Of a DNA stretch of 64,000 nt, positions 54,581 through 64,000 are shown piece by piece; position 1 is the first letter of the stretch; the number at the start of each line of letters is the position of its first letter. Source of the DNA: Thalassovita mediterranea. GTDB lineage: Bacteria; Pseudomonadota; Alphaproteobacteria; Rhodobacterales; Rhodobacteraceae. The notes beneath the pieces are model-generated. The model saw only the letters and a list, made by a program, of their open reading frames with translations. It made no database searches and was not told the origin of the DNA. A program made the translations under genes and the position numbers. Location of the stretch: the NCBI RefSeq assembly GCF_001458435.1, contig NZ_CYSF01000007.1, positions 248,001-312,000 on the forward strand. Reading direction: 5' to 3'.

Positions 54581-55212
54581 AGAAAGGCCTCCATGTGAAA
54601 GGCGCTGTGGTCCTCATTGCGCGGATAACGGGCGCTGATCGGGCAGACGCGGCGCGCCAGACAGCCGCGCATACACTCTGCGCCCTCAGGGCGGGTGATA
54701 TGCGCCTTGCAGGCAGGCACATCGTAGACACCGCTGTCAAAGGCACCGACAGGGCAGGCGCTGCGGCAGGGTTGGTCTGCGCAGCTGTCACAGGGTGGCG
54801 GCGGTGCCTCTGGGATCTCTAACCGTTCAGACAGGCCCAACGCGCCGCGATAGGACACCAGCAGGCCCGCGCTGTCATGCACCAACAGATTGATCGGCGA
54901 TGGCCAGGCGCGTCCTGTCGCCAGCGCCCATTGATAAAACGGCTGATAGGGCGGCCCGCCGAAGGCATAAAACGCCTGACCGCCAAACTGCGCCGCCAGA
55001 TCGTCAATCACGCGGGTGGACCAGCGATCCATCGGATCAGGCAGGCCATCCACATACTCTGCCGTATGGATGAAATGCGGCCAGAACCCCGGCTCTTTCG
55101 GGCCCAGCAGGATCAGCGTTTCCACCCCGTCCAGATCGTTTGGGTGAAGCGCCCCCATGATAGCAAGATGCCGCCCGGAGGCGGCATCTTCGATATCAGA
55201 CCAACGGATCAA
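54577..55212 (-). CDS. Fe-S protein with ferredoxin-like C-terminus
   Basis: A 211-residue protein. The N-terminal part ([29 protein letters not shown]) resembles the non-cluster portion of proteins annotated as ferredoxin in roseobacters. The C-terminus has [18 protein letters not shown] (about 145-162) and a second cysteine run CKAH...[12 protein letters not shown], able to bind iron-sulphur clusters. It begins with TTG, overlapping the argB stop (TTGA), since family alignment requires the residues before the first ATG. Function unknown. Confidence 0.7.
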   Translation of the reverse strand: MIRWSDIEDAASGRHLAIMGALHPNDLDGVETLILLGPKEPGFWPHFIHTAEYVDGLPDPMDRWSTRVIDDLAAQFGGQAFYAFGGPPYQPFYQWALATGRAWPSPINLLVHDSAGLLVSYRGALGLSERLEIPEAPPPPCDSCADQPCRSACPVGAFDSGVYDVPACKAHITRPEGAECMRGCLARRVCPISARYPRNEDHSAFHMEAFL

Positions 55213-56090
55213 GCGTCGCCGGCTTCATCGCCGCGGATCATCGACCCCGCGCCGTGTTCGGTGAACAGTTCCAGCAGGCAGGCATTGGGCACACGCCCAT
55301 CCTGAATGACTACCGCGCGCACGCCATCCTCTACCGCCTTCAGCGCGGTTTCGGTTTTCGGGATCATGCCGCCCGCGATGGTGCCATCGGCGATCATATC
55401 GCGCACCTGTGTGGTGCTTAGCTGGGTGACCACCGCGCCATCCGCGCCTTTGACACCCTCAACGTCCGTGAGCAGCAGCAGGCGATCGGCCTGCAGCGCA
55501 CCCGCGATGGCACCGGCGGCGGTGTCGCCGTTTACGTTATAGGTTTCATTGCCTTCACGTCCCGCACCGATGGGGGCGATCACGGGGATCATCCCCGCGT
55601 CGCACAGATCGCGCACCACTTGAACGTTCATCTCGCTTGGGCGGCCAACGAAACCCAGTTCCGGATCATCCGCATCGCAGATCATCAGCCCGTCATCCTT
55701 GCCGGAAATGCCGATGGCACGGCCACCTTCGTGGTTGATCGCCTGCACGATGCGTTTGTTGACCATACCGGCCAGCACCATTTCGACGACTTCAACCGTG
55801 GCCTTATCGGTGACCCGCTTGCCGCGCACCCAGTCGCTTTCGATGTTCAGCTTGGCCAGCATTTCGTTGATCATCGGGCCGCCGCCATGGACCACCACAG
55901 GGTTCACGCCCACTTGTCGCATCAGAACCATGTCACGGGCAAATTCGGCCATCGCCTCATCATCACCCATGGCGTTGCCGCCAAATTTCACGACCACCAC
56001 CGCGCCGGTGAAGCGCTGCAGGTAGGGGAGGGCCTCGGACAATGTCCGGGCCGTGGCAATCCAATCGCGATCCATGTTCTGCTTCTTCAT
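55209..56090 (-). CDS. argB: Acetylglutamate kinase
   Basis: ArgB phosphorylates N-acetylglutamate, the second step of arginine synthesis. The 293-residue product has [10 protein letters not shown] (34-43), [26 protein letters not shown] and [29 protein letters not shown], all signature segments. The N-terminal helix ([19 protein letters not shown]) is the arginine-sensing type found in feedback-controlled hexameric enzymes. ATG 56090 was chosen; 56075 is also possible. First gene of an operon with the Fe-S protein and the SixA-like protein. Confidence 0.95.
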   Translation of the reverse strand: MKKQNMDRDWIATARTLSEALPYLQRFTGAVVVVKFGGNAMGDDEAMAEFARDMVLMRQVGVNPVVVHGGGPMINEMLAKLNIESDWVRGKRVTDKATVEVVEMVLAGMVNKRIVQAINHEGGRAIGISGKDDGLMICDADDPELGFVGRPSEMNVQVVRDLCDAGMIPVIAPIGAGREGNETYNVNGDTAAGAIAGALQADRLLLLTDVEGVKGADGAVVTQLSTTQVRDMIADGTIAGGMIPKTETALKAVEDGVRAVVIQDGRVPNACLLELFTEHGAGSMIRGDEAGDA

Positions 56091-56246
56091 TGTGAACGTC
56101 TTGTCTTTTTCTAACCTACACGGTGTTAGCCGTTCAGCCCGCTGCTGCCAACCCCGCGATCCTTTGCCGATGCGGCGCGGGGTCCGGTTGCACCTGTCGG
56201 CGGCGGTGCTAGTGTCTGGGCAATTGCTGATCAAGGAGTGGCGGAG

Positions 56247-56990
56247 ATGAGTGAGACAGGCGATAGACGCAAAACCCTGCTGCTGACTGGTGCCAGCCGT
56301 GGCATCGGCCACGCCACCGTGCGCCGTTTTAACAATGCAGGCTGGCGGGTGATCACCTGTTCGCGCGCACCCTTTCCGGCGGAATGCCCATGGGGGGGCG
56401 GCGAAGAGAACCACATTCAGATCGACCTGTCAGACCCCGCTGATACCATCAACAAGGTCGAAGAGATCCGCGATCGTCTGGACGGCAAACTGGACGCGCT
56501 GGTGAATAACGCGGGTATCTCACCGAAAACACCCGATGGCGGGCGGCTGAATACCATTGATACCGACCTGATGACATGGGGGCAGGTGTTCCATGTGAAC
56601 TTCTTCGCCTCTGTCGTCTTGGCCCGTGGCCTGCGCGAAGAGCTGGCCGCAGCGAAGGGCGCGGTGGTCAACGTGACCTCCATCGCGGGCTATCGCGTGC
56701 ATCCTTTCGCCGGTGCCGCCTACGCCACGTCCAAGGCTGCGCTAACCGCGCTGACCCGCGAAATGGCGCACGATTTCGGGCCGCTGGGCGTGCGCGTCAA
56801 TGCCATCGCACCGGGTGAGATTGAGACCGCGATTCTGTCGCCGGGCACTGAAAAACTGATCGAGGATATTCCGCTGCGCCGTTTGGGGCAGACCGAAGAG
56901 GTGGCAAACACCATCTATTTCCTCTGCACCGAAGCGTCGTCCTACATCACGGGCACAGAGATTGAGGTAAACGGCGGCCAACACGTCTGA
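56247..56990 (+). CDS. SDR-family oxidoreductase
   Basis: A 247-residue classical SDR with [14 protein letters not shown] (11-24), NNAG (87-90) and the triad Ser145, Tyr159, Lys163 (YATSK). The C-terminal [19 protein letters not shown] is typical of FabG-like members. The substrate is unknown. ATG 56247 has an AAGGAG site 8 bases upstream; an in-frame GTG at 56238 overlaps that site. Divergent from argB and convergent with engB. Confidence 0.88.
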   Translation: MSETGDRRKTLLLTGASRGIGHATVRRFNNAGWRVITCSRAPFPAECPWGGGEENHIQIDLSDPADTINKVEEIRDRLDGKLDALVNNAGISPKTPDGGRLNTIDTDLMTWGQVFHVNFFASVVLARGLREELAAAKGAVVNVTSIAGYRVHPFAGAAYATSKAALTALTREMAHDFGPLGVRVNAIAPGEIETAILSPGTEKLIEDIPLRRLGQTEEVANTIYFLCTEASSYITGTEIEVNGGQHV

Positions 56991-57008
56991 GGCCGCCGTT
57001 AAGATTGA

Positions 57009-57659
57009 CTAAATCAGCGTCGCAATGGTGCTGCGCAGCGTTTCGATACCGTCGCCCTTTTCGGAGGACGTCACGATCAGCTCAGGAAATGCGGCGGGGT
57101 GTTTCGCCAGCTTTTCGCGCACCTGATCCAGAATGCGCTCGCGGTCCTTGGCCTTCACCTTGTCTTCCTTCGTCAACACGCACTGGAAGGTCACGGCGGA
57201 GCTGTCCAAAAGGCTCATGATCTCCTCATCCACGGGTTTCACCCCATGGCGATGATCCACCAGCACAAAGGCACGGCGCAGGTTCTGACGACCGGACAGA
57301 TACTGTTTCAGCAGCCGCTGCCATTTTTCCACCACCGCCAGCGGCGCATTGGCAAAACCATAGCCGGGCAGGTCGACCAGATAGTGTTCCTCACCCGCGG
57401 TGAAGAAGTTGATCTCTTGCGTACGGCCCGGTGTGTTTGACGCCCGCGCCAGGCCTTTACGGCCCGTCAGCGCGTTGATCAGGCTGGATTTCCCGACGTT
57501 GGAACGCCCGGCAAAGCAGACCTCAATCCGGTCCGCCTCTGGCAGGCCGTTCATCGCGACCACCCCTTTGAGGAAGTCGGTTTCACCCGCAAACAGCAGG
57601 CGGCCCTTTTCGCGGGTGATTTGATCCGGCTCTTCGGCCAGTGGGAAGGGGAGTTGCAT
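57009..57659 (-). CDS. engB: Ribosome biogenesis GTPase EngB (YihA/YsxC)
   Basis: EngB is an essential GTPase for 50S assembly. The 216-residue product has GRSNVGKSSLIN (G1), the switch-1 Thr in NTPGRTQEINFF, DLPGYGFA (G3) and LTKEDKVK (G4). The start is the ATG 57659; a TTG one codon earlier is in frame but unneeded. Its ATG shares one base with the stop of the MOSC gene. It is third in the yidC-MOSC-engB operon. Confidence 0.95.
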   Translation of the reverse strand: MQLPFPLAEEPDQITREKGRLLFAGETDFLKGVVAMNGLPEADRIEVCFAGRSNVGKSSLINALTGRKGLARASNTPGRTQEINFFTAGEEHYLVDLPGYGFANAPLAVVEKWQRLLKQYLSGRQNLRRAFVLVDHRHGVKPVDEEIMSLLDSSAVTFQCVLTKEDKVKAKDRERILDQVREKLAKHPAAFPELIVTSSEKGDGIETLRSTIATLI

Positions 57660-58396
57660 CAAAGTACCTCAAAGCGGTCGCCAAGCGCGATCTCGCCATC
57701 ATTCAGAACCTCGGCACGGATGCCGAAATCAGTGTGTCCCTGACTGTCACGGATCGCCTTCAGTGTGGTCTGATCGCGTTCACCAGTTTCGGGGTTTGTT
57801 TCCGTGGCGCGGCAGCGCTGGATGCGGTCGATGACCTTCAGCCGCACGTCGCCGATTTGCAGTTCGCGGCCCACCAGATCCAGTTCCGACCACGCGGTCA
57901 GCCCATCAACCCACAGGTTGCCACGAAACCGGCGTTGATCCAGATCGGCACCTAGCGTTTGACCCAGATCGGCCAGCGATGTGGTGGACAGGATCGACAC
58001 TGCGGAAAAATCCGCATCCGCCATGCCACCGGCAGGGGCCTTGATCAATGTATGCGGCGCAGCACGGTCGGCTGGGTAGATCGGCTTGATCCAGTCCACC
58101 ACTTTGGCACCATCCAGATCAGGGTTCACCGTCAGGTCATCCAGCTTCGGATGGCTCAATGTGATCAGATCGCCGTCACTGCGGGCATTCACCGCCATCA
58201 GTTCGGGGCCAAAGCAGCCACGGGCGAAATAGCGGCAGCTTTGCCATTCACCAGTGTCCACCGCATCGCCCGTCAGCACGCCATAGGCCCGATCCAACGG
58301 AACAGGCCCGCCTCGTGAGAGACGGACCTTGGAGAGAGGCTCGGCCCCGATGCCTTTGATCGGGTGCCGCCAAAGATTTGCGACTGTTGCGCTCAT
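57659..58396 (-). CDS. MOSC-domain protein
   Basis: A 245-residue protein with an N-terminal beta-barrel (VANLWRHPIKGIGAEPLSKV) and a MOSC domain ending in RFRGNLWVDGL ... DRIQRCRATETNPETGERD. The last segment contains the conserved cysteine expected to bind molybdopterin or sulphur. MOSC proteins carry sulphur for metal clusters or reduce N-hydroxylated bases, but the role here is unknown. The start overlaps the yidC stop (ATGA) and the stop overlaps engB by one base, so it is translated as part of that operon. Confidence 0.85.
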   Translation of the reverse strand: MSATVANLWRHPIKGIGAEPLSKVRLSRGGPVPLDRAYGVLTGDAVDTGEWQSCRYFARGCFGPELMAVNARSDGDLITLSHPKLDDLTVNPDLDGAKVVDWIKPIYPADRAAPHTLIKAPAGGMADADFSAVSILSTTSLADLGQTLGADLDQRRFRGNLWVDGLTAWSELDLVGRELQIGDVRLKVIDRIQRCRATETNPETGERDQTTLKAIRDSQGHTDFGIRAEVLNDGEIALGDRFEVL

Positions 58397-60180
58397 TCTT
58401 TTGCCTTTTCCTTTCGCTTGAAGCTCGACTTGATGTTGCCGAACACGTCCGGTTTGTAACCGTGGCTGCGCATGATCAGATACTGCTGGGTAAAGGTGAT
58501 CATGTTGTTGGTGATCCAGTAGAGGACCAGACCGGAGGCAAAGCCGCCGAGCATGAACATAAACACCCAGGGCATCCATGCAAAGATCATCTGCTGCGTC
58601 GGATCGGTGGGCGCCGGGTTCAGTTTCTGCTGCAACCACATGGAGATACCCAGAAGGATCGGCAGAATGCCCAGGCTGATGATCGCCAGCAGCGAACCGG
58701 GTTCCGGCGGGGTGAAGGCCAGCAGACCAAACAGGTTCAGGATCGAACTGGGATCGGGTGCCGACAGGTCGGTGATCCAGCTGACCCAAGGTGCGTGGCG
58801 CAGTTCCAGCGTTACAAAAATCACCTTGTAGAGCGAGAAGAAGATCGGGATCTGGATCAGGATCGGCAGACAGCCCGCCGCCGGATTGACCTTTTCCTTC
58901 TTGTACAGCTCCATCATGGCTTGCTGCATCTTCTGACGGTCATCGCCAGCTTTTGCTTTCAGCTCTTCCATCTGCGGCTGCAGTTCCTTCATCTTCGCCA
59001 TCGACGCGTAGGACTTATACGCCAGCGGGAAGACGAGGATTTTGATCACCACGGTCAGACCGATGATGGCCCAGCCCATGTTGCCGATCATCGCGTTTAG
59101 TGTGTGCAGCAGCCAGAAGATCGGCTTGGTGAAGAAGAAGAACCAGCCCCAGTCAATCGAATCAAGGAAACCGGGAACGCCAGCGTTGTTTTCATAGGCG
59201 CGGATCGCTTCCCATTCCTTGGCACCTGCAAACAGGCGGGTCGATGCGGTGACGGTTGCGCCGGGGGCCAGCGTTTGGGTCGGCTGAACTGCCTCGGTCT
59301 GGTAAACGTCGCTGCGTTCGTCATATTTGCGCACCGATTTGAACCCAGCTTCGGGGATCAGGGTCGACATCCAGTAGTGATCGGTGAAACCGGTCCAGCC
59401 AGCCTCGGCCACTTGGGTCACTTCGGCGCGCGCGCCTTCGCGGGCGTCAAATTCCAGATCGGCAACGTCGTCATAATCCACCTCTGCCAGCTCACCATCG
59501 GCCATGGAAATCAGGCCTTCGTGCAGGATGAAGAAGTTTTTCATGTCTTCCGGCACACCATGGCGGGCGATCACACCATAGGGCGCCAGCGACACGGTGG
59601 TTGCACCGCTGTTAGTCACGCTCTGGGTGATCTGGAACATGTAGTTCTCATCAATCGCCATTTCGCGGGTGAAGGTCAGGCCAGCGCCGTTGTCCCAGGT
59701 CAGAGTCACGGGTGCGTCTGCGGTCAGCGTGTCATTGCCGCTGACGGACCAGATGGTGTTGGCGCCGGGCACCTGATCGATGGCCAGCCCTTGACCGGGG
59801 GCCCAGCCGAACAGGGTGTAGTAGGGCTGCGCGCTGTCGATGGGCGACAGCATGGTCACGATGTCCGAATCTTCGTCCAGCGTGTTGCGGTAGTCTTTCA
59901 GCGCCAGCGTGTCGATGCGGCCCCCTTTGAGGGAGATGGAGCCATTGACCCGCGCGGTCTCAATCGCCAGACGCGGGGCATCGTTAGTGTCTACCTCGGT
60001 CGCAACGGCGGCAGCGGTGTTGGCGGCGGCCGCGGCAACGGGCGCGCTGGCCTCAGCCGTGACAGCGGCGTTGGGGTCGGTTGCGGTTTGTTCCGGCGGG
60101 GGGAACATGACAAACCAAACCAGGATTACGACAAAGCTGAGCGCTGTTGCCAAAAGAAGGTTTTTGTTTTGATCGTCCAT
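58393..60180 (-). CDS. yidC: Membrane protein insertase YidC
   Basis: YidC inserts membrane proteins with or without SecYEG. The 595-residue product has an N-terminal anchor (LLLATALSFVVILVWFVMF) and an Ala-rich linker. A periplasmic domain (about 80-340) and the five-helix insertase domain (about 355-570) follow, the latter with VFPLAYKSYASMAKMKELQPQMEEL and AAGCLPILIQIPIFFSLYKVI. A basic tail ends it. ATG 60180 was preferred over a 20-residue upstream extension. rnpA and rpmH, often its neighbours, are not here. Confidence 0.96.
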   Translation of the reverse strand: MDDQNKNLLLATALSFVVILVWFVMFPPPEQTATDPNAAVTAEASAPVAAAAANTAAAVATEVDTNDAPRLAIETARVNGSISLKGGRIDTLALKDYRNTLDEDSDIVTMLSPIDSAQPYYTLFGWAPGQGLAIDQVPGANTIWSVSGNDTLTADAPVTLTWDNGAGLTFTREMAIDENYMFQITQSVTNSGATTVSLAPYGVIARHGVPEDMKNFFILHEGLISMADGELAEVDYDDVADLEFDAREGARAEVTQVAEAGWTGFTDHYWMSTLIPEAGFKSVRKYDERSDVYQTEAVQPTQTLAPGATVTASTRLFAGAKEWEAIRAYENNAGVPGFLDSIDWGWFFFFTKPIFWLLHTLNAMIGNMGWAIIGLTVVIKILVFPLAYKSYASMAKMKELQPQMEELKAKAGDDRQKMQQAMMELYKKEKVNPAAGCLPILIQIPIFFSLYKVIFVTLELRHAPWVSWITDLSAPDPSSILNLFGLLAFTPPEPGSLLAIISLGILPILLGISMWLQQKLNPAPTDPTQQMIFAWMPWVFMFMLGGFASGLVLYWITNNMITFTQQYLIMRSHGYKPDVFGNIKSSFKRKEKAKE

Positions 60181-60369
60181 CGGGGGTGCGTGCCTGTCCT
60201 TGGAATTCTTAGCCGCTGGTTCAACAGAGTGCGGCCCCAAAGGTCAAGGGGATTCCCCCGGATTGCGGCGATTGGCGCTGTTTTGCTGGGGTTTTGTCGA
60301 TTTCGGCGGGAAAGACGCCAGCTGGCACTGCCGCTGATGGCACCGTTCATTGCGGTGCGTGATATCCCC

Positions 60370-61896
60370 CTATCCTGTGCGATGGCGAAAACGTGGCCCA
60401 AATTCAGGCAAGGGATGATCGCGGGATTGATATTTTTGCAACCAGTCCTGTGCAGCGGTCGGTGGCATCGGGCGAGCGATCCCAAAACCCTGCACATGCC
60501 GGCACCCCATCTGTGCCAGTAATGTGTGTTCTTCGGCAGTTTCGACCCCTTCGGCCAGACTGTCTAAATTCAACTGTTCGGCCATCGACAAAACGGCTGC
60601 GACAAGGCGTTGTTGTTTGGGATCACTGTCAATATTGGTGACAAAAGAGCGGTCGATTTTCAGCCGGTTGACTTTAAACCGGCTGAGCGCGGTAAGCGAA
60701 GCATGGCCAGTGCCAAAATCGTCCAAGTCCACCGCACAGCCCAAGTGTGCAAGTTTAGCGATGTTTTGCACCACCACATCTTCGGGTGAGGCTGCGACCA
60801 CGCTTTCCAGAATTTCGACAGACAGGCGTCCGGGGGCCAGATCGAACCTGTCCAATGCCCAGCTGATTTTATCCACCAGCTTCGGGTTTCGTAACTCTGC
60901 ATCGGAAAAGTTGACCCCGACCTTCGGTACATGCAAGCCCGCGCGATCCCATTCCGTCAGCGCCATCAAACTACGTGTCAGGATCACATCGCCCAACTGC
61001 TCGGTCAGCCCATGCTGTTCGATCAGCGGCAAAAATTCGGACGGGGGGACTGTTTCGCTACCCTGTTTCCAGCGCGCCAATGCCTCTACCCCAGTGACCT
61101 CTCCCGTATCTGTGGAAATTTGCGGTTGAAACCAAGGATGGATAGCGCCGCTTTCCAGTGCTGCAACAAGATCGTTCAGCTTTTCGGTTTTGGCGTGTTT
61201 GCGGGTCGACATCCCCGGTGCATAGGCACGGATTGCACCTGGCGCGTGGTGCAGTGCCTCTTCCAGTGCGGCCTGCGCAGCGTCGAGCACTGGTGGACCA
61301 AAAGGGCGTGGCATCTGGCGGTCCATAACAAACCCGATCGAGCAGGTTAGATAGAGCGTTGCGCCATCCAGCGGCACGGGTTCTTCGATCTTCTGCTGTA
61401 GGCGGCGGGCCAGTTGCAGGGCCGCTTCCAGATCCAGATTTTGCACGGGCGACAGTACAATCGCAAATCGCCCCGCGCCTTGGTTGAACATCCGGTCCTT
61501 CGGGCGCAGCCCTGTACGCAGATGGGCGCATAGATGGCTTTCAATCTGATCTGCGGCTGAAAACCCATGATGAGTGTTCAGCTTTTCGAAGGAGTCGATG
61601 GCTAGGTATAGCAGGGCGGTGCGTTCTTTGCGTACTTCGCATTGTAGCAAGAACTGATCTAGCGTTGCTTCCAATCCCAGATCGGCGGTGACCGTTGGCT
61701 GCTGTGCCCCACCGTTGTGCCCCGAAAGGACCATCAGCAACGGCAGTCCCAGCGCTGAGACCAACAACCAGCCCTCACCACCCAGCCAGAATGCGGCCAG
61801 CATGATCGCCGGCAGAAAGGCCAACGCCTGTGGCCCTGAGGTTCCCGCATACACGAGCGCCCGCAGCTGGGCTGCCATTTGGGAATATGACCGCAT
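60370..61896 (-). CDS. Membrane EAL-domain phosphodiesterase with degenerate GGDEF
   Basis: A 508-residue protein: two hydrophobic helices (about 24-38 and 44-58), a GGDEF-fold domain and an EAL domain. The GGDEF signature is reduced to GAGRF (140-144), so diguanylate cyclase activity is unlikely. The EAL domain keeps EAL (271-273), Asn329, Glu361, DDFGTG (392-397), Lys413, the later Glu (EGVE) and QGFGIARPM, so cyclic-di-GMP hydrolysis is likely. A short hairpin, GCACCG/CGGTGC (60341-60359), lies past the stop without a T-run. Confidence 0.88.
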   Translation of the reverse strand: MRSYSQMAAQLRALVYAGTSGPQALAFLPAIMLAAFWLGGEGWLLVSALGLPLLMVLSGHNGGAQQPTVTADLGLEATLDQFLLQCEVRKERTALLYLAIDSFEKLNTHHGFSAADQIESHLCAHLRTGLRPKDRMFNQGAGRFAIVLSPVQNLDLEAALQLARRLQQKIEEPVPLDGATLYLTCSIGFVMDRQMPRPFGPPVLDAAQAALEEALHHAPGAIRAYAPGMSTRKHAKTEKLNDLVAALESGAIHPWFQPQISTDTGEVTGVEALARWKQGSETVPPSEFLPLIEQHGLTEQLGDVILTRSLMALTEWDRAGLHVPKVGVNFSDAELRNPKLVDKISWALDRFDLAPGRLSVEILESVVAASPEDVVVQNIAKLAHLGCAVDLDDFGTGHASLTALSRFKVNRLKIDRSFVTNIDSDPKQQRLVAAVLSMAEQLNLDSLAEGVETAEEHTLLAQMGCRHVQGFGIARPMPPTAAQDWLQKYQSRDHPLPEFGPRFRHRTG

Positions 61897-61954
61897 AGTC
61901 GTGTCCTTTTGTTGTCTGGCAGGACAACTTGGTCACGAAATGCTCAAGGTAAAA

Positions 61955-62827
61955 TTAACGCAGCTTGGGAATATCCTCGGAAATCTGATCAATTTTATCT
62001 TTCCCCAGCGAAAGGCCCATAAAATCGAACAGTTTCGGGTCCAGCATATGCGAAGGCCGCACATTGGTCAGCGCACGGAACATCACCTGACGACGGCCGG
62101 GGCTGTTCTTTTCCCACTGATCCAGGATCTGTTTCACCTGCTGGCGCTGCAATCCGTCCTGCGATCCACACAGGTCACAGGGAATGATCGGATAGTTCAT
62201 CGACACGGCAAATTTTTCACAATCCGCCTCGGCTACATGGGCCAGCGGACGATAAACAAACAGATCGCCCTCTTCATTCACCAGTTTGGGCGGCATGGTC
62301 GCCAGACGGCCACCGTGGAACAGGTTCATGAAAAAGGTTTCCAAAATGTCATCACGGTGATGGCCCAGCACCACGGCTGAACAGCCCTCTTCACGGGCAA
62401 TCCGGTAGAGGTTGCCGCGCCGCAGACGGGAACACAGCGCGCAATAGGTGCGGCCCTGCGGAACCTTGTCCATCACCACGCTATAGGTGTCTTGATATTC
62501 AATCCGGTGTTCAACGCCCATGCGTTCCAGAAACTCCGGCAGGACTGTGGCCGGAAACCCCGGCTGCCCCTGATCCAGATTGCAGGCCATCAGTTCCACC
62601 GGCAGCAGGCCGCGCCATTTCAGCTCATGCAGGACGGCCAGCAGGGTGTAGCTGTCCTTGCCGCCCGACAGGCAGACCAGCCAGCGGGTGCCGCGTTCGA
62701 TCATGCCATATTGCTCAATCGCCTCGCGCGTTTGACGCACGATTCGTTTGCGCAGCTTCTTGAACTCGGTCGTCGAAGGTGCGCCAGCAAAGAGCGGGTG
62801 GATATCGTCCAGATCATCATCAAGCAT
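61955..62827 (-). CDS. ttcA: tRNA 2-thiocytidine synthetase TtcA
   Basis: TtcA thiolates C32 of certain tRNAs using ATP and an Fe-S cluster. The 290-residue product has the PP-loop SGGKDS (54-59), the cysteine pair Cys129-x2-Cys132 ([11 protein letters not shown]) and Cys217-x2-Cys220 (CDLCGSQ), plus LGHHRDD. ATG 62827 is used; a TTG twelve codons upstream would add [12 protein letters not shown]. The EAL gene follows it in the same direction after 59 bases. Divergent from the DUF3833 gene. Confidence 0.93.
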   Translation of the reverse strand: MLDDDLDDIHPLFAGAPSTTEFKKLRKRIVRQTREAIEQYGMIERGTRWLVCLSGGKDSYTLLAVLHELKWRGLLPVELMACNLDQGQPGFPATVLPEFLERMGVEHRIEYQDTYSVVMDKVPQGRTYCALCSRLRRGNLYRIAREEGCSAVVLGHHRDDILETFFMNLFHGGRLATMPPKLVNEEGDLFVYRPLAHVAEADCEKFAVSMNYPIIPCDLCGSQDGLQRQQVKQILDQWEKNSPGRRQVMFRALTNVRPSHMLDPKLFDFMGLSLGKDKIDQISEDIPKLR

Positions 62828-62962
62828 GCGCCGCCGCCTAAACGCTGAGGACTGCTTTGCCAAGTAAAATCTTGCCCTGCAGGTAGTCGCGCCGCCCTTT
62901 GCAGCAACGCGGTTTCATCCAATCAGCGCAGGGCTGCGTATACCTTCCTAAAGGAGGTTCCC

Positions 62963-63511
62963 ATGCGCGCATTCATCATCCTGATCCTTAGCCTCGGCGC
63001 CCTGATCACCCTCACCGCCTGCGGCAAGCCCAGCCTTGAGGATGCTAAGCTCAGCGACAAACAGTTGAACCTAGAGGAATACTTTGACGGGCGCACCTTC
63101 GCCTACGGCCAATTCAACGATCGTTTCGGCACCGTGCGACGCCGGTTTGAGGTGGTGATTGACGGCACATGGGACGGGGAAACCCTGACCTTGGTGGAGG
63201 ATTTCACCTACGCCGACGGCAGCACAGAGGAACGCATTTGGCGTCTGCGCAAAACCGGCCCTATCGGCGCGGACCAGACGTGGGAGGGGACAGCAGAGGG
63301 CGTGCAGGGCATCGCTGTGGGGGAGGAACGTGGCGATACCTTCAACTGGCGCTATCAGATCGACCTGCCGGTGCCTGATAGGGACACGCTGCGCGTCGAT
63401 TTCGACGACTGGATGTGGCTGTTGGAAGATGGTCGCCTGCTCAACCGCGCGTATATGTCCCGTTTCGGCGTGGACCTGGGTGAAGTTCTGATTTTCTTTG
63501 AGAAACAGTAA
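62963..63511 (+). CDS. DUF3833-family lipoprotein
   Basis: A 182-residue protein with a lipoprotein signal ending LTAC at about residue 20. The mature part matches DUF3833: LNLEEYFDGRTFAYGQFNDRFGTVRRRFEVVIDGTWDG, then EDFTYADGSTEERIWRLRKT, and it ends NRAYMSRFGVDLGEVLIFFEK. Function unknown. A very strong AAAGGAGGT site precedes the ATG, so it is well translated. No terminator is obvious; the next gene starts 147 bases on. Confidence 0.85.
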   Translation: MRAFIILILSLGALITLTACGKPSLEDAKLSDKQLNLEEYFDGRTFAYGQFNDRFGTVRRRFEVVIDGTWDGETLTLVEDFTYADGSTEERIWRLRKTGPIGADQTWEGTAEGVQGIAVGEERGDTFNWRYQIDLPVPDRDTLRVDFDDWMWLLEDGRLLNRAYMSRFGVDLGEVLIFFEKQ

Positions 63512-63657
63512 ACGCAACGCTCTGTTTTGCGTGCGAAAAAGGCGGTTTTGTGCCGTTTCCTGCTGTGGTGTTTGACGGCGCTGCGTCATTTGCCAACAAG
63601 ATAAGTAAGGGTGCCGCGGGTCACGTTATGCACCTACGGATTGCTTAAGGAATAGGT

Positions 63658-64000
63658 ATGGAAACTGGTATCTTCAAATGGCTCTGGCGGTTTAACGCCT
63701 TTGCCATCGCTTTTGCTGCAATGCTCTGCACGTTGGGCGCGGCGCTGTTGCTCTATGAATACTGGCAGACTCGCACCCGTGATCGCTATGCGGTTGAGGT
63801 GGTGAATGTCACGCAGGATGATGATCCGAGTATTGTCGAGGACTATGCCTATGGCATGGCAGAACGACTGAGCGGTGGCGATTATCTGGTCCCGCTGTTG
63901 TTGCGGCAACAATTTAACGCCAGCGGATTCAGCAAAACGACCGATAGTAATACGATTAACTACCTCAAATTGTCGCCACAGGGGCAAGAAGCATGGCTGT
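63658..64000 (+). CDS. Membrane-anchored hypothetical protein (cut by window end)
   Basis: An open frame from ATG 63658 (AAGGAA site 6 bases upstream) runs to the window edge, 114 codons. An N-terminal hydrophobic helix (about 14-33, AFAIAFAAMLCTLGAALLLY) is preceded by a positive cluster and followed by RTRDRYAVEVVNV. The remainder is polar. It looks like an inner-membrane-anchored protein facing the periplasm. No family could be assigned from this part. Confidence 0.6.
   Translation, partial: METGIFKWLWRFNAFAIAFAAMLCTLGAALLLYEYWQTRTRDRYAVEVVNVTQDDDPSIVEDYAYGMAERLSGGDYLVPLLLRQQFNASGFSKTTDSNTINYLKLSPQGQEAWL

Overview
The window is chromosomal DNA of an alphaproteobacterium, almost certainly a marine Rhodobacteraceae (Roseobacter group). 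Evidence: GC-rich genes with many ATGA and TAATG overlaps, the aapJQMP amino-acid transporter, an ATP12 chaperone gene, a PduO-type adenosyltransferase next to etfBA, a yidC-MOSC-engB-argB neighbourhood, a BacNav sodium channel of the type known from this group, a DUF1127 gene, and the ribosomal order rplO-secY-adk-rpsM-rpsK-rpoA-rplQ. No tRNA, rRNA, insertion sequence, phage gene or CRISPR array was seen.

Left part (1-19.5 kb): housekeeping and metabolic genes. These are the start of ribF (cut by the window edge), a MaoC hydratase, a class IIA HAD hydrolase, an SGNH hydrolase, parC, an SDR, a HIG1-like membrane protein, a cobalamin adenosyltransferase, a SpoIIAA-like protein, etfBA, an EamA transporter, tag, and groESL under a perfect CIRCE operator. 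A short block of less typical genes follows (two orphan proteins meeting at a shared TGATCA stop, DUF2161), then a TraB/GumN protein, a family II pyrophosphatase, a P450 and a lipoprotein.

Middle (19.6-41.6 kb): tuf and the S10, spc and alpha ribosomal clusters, split into several transcription units by intrinsic terminators. Non-ribosomal genes sit in the breaks. Between rplW and rplB are a Hint-domain protein, a QueC-like PP-loop protein and a 41-residue lipoprotein. Between rplP and rpmC are a lipoprotein, a voltage-gated sodium channel and a reverse-strand 2OG oxygenase. Between rpmD and rplO is a DUF1127 gene. Several breaks and gene junctions carry strong hairpins or palindromic repeats.

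Right part (41.6-64 kb): a DCC-family protein, then DAHP synthase preceded by what looks like a complete aromatic-amino-acid attenuator. This has a 25-codon leader with codons F-F-W-Y-S-F-Y, alternative stems and a terminator. Next come a DegP-like protease, rarA, crcB, an RluA-type pseudouridine synthase, a HAD phosphatase and ATP12 in a tight run, then aapJQMP. On the reverse strand are argB with an Fe-S protein and a SixA-like phosphatase, yidC-MOSC-engB, an EAL protein with a dead GGDEF domain, and ttcA. A DUF3833 lipoprotein and a truncated membrane protein end the window.

The best candidate for something undescribed is the DAHP synthase attenuator, which may be leaderless and may release a small RNA. 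Second is the Hint/QueC-like pair lodged in the S10 cluster.
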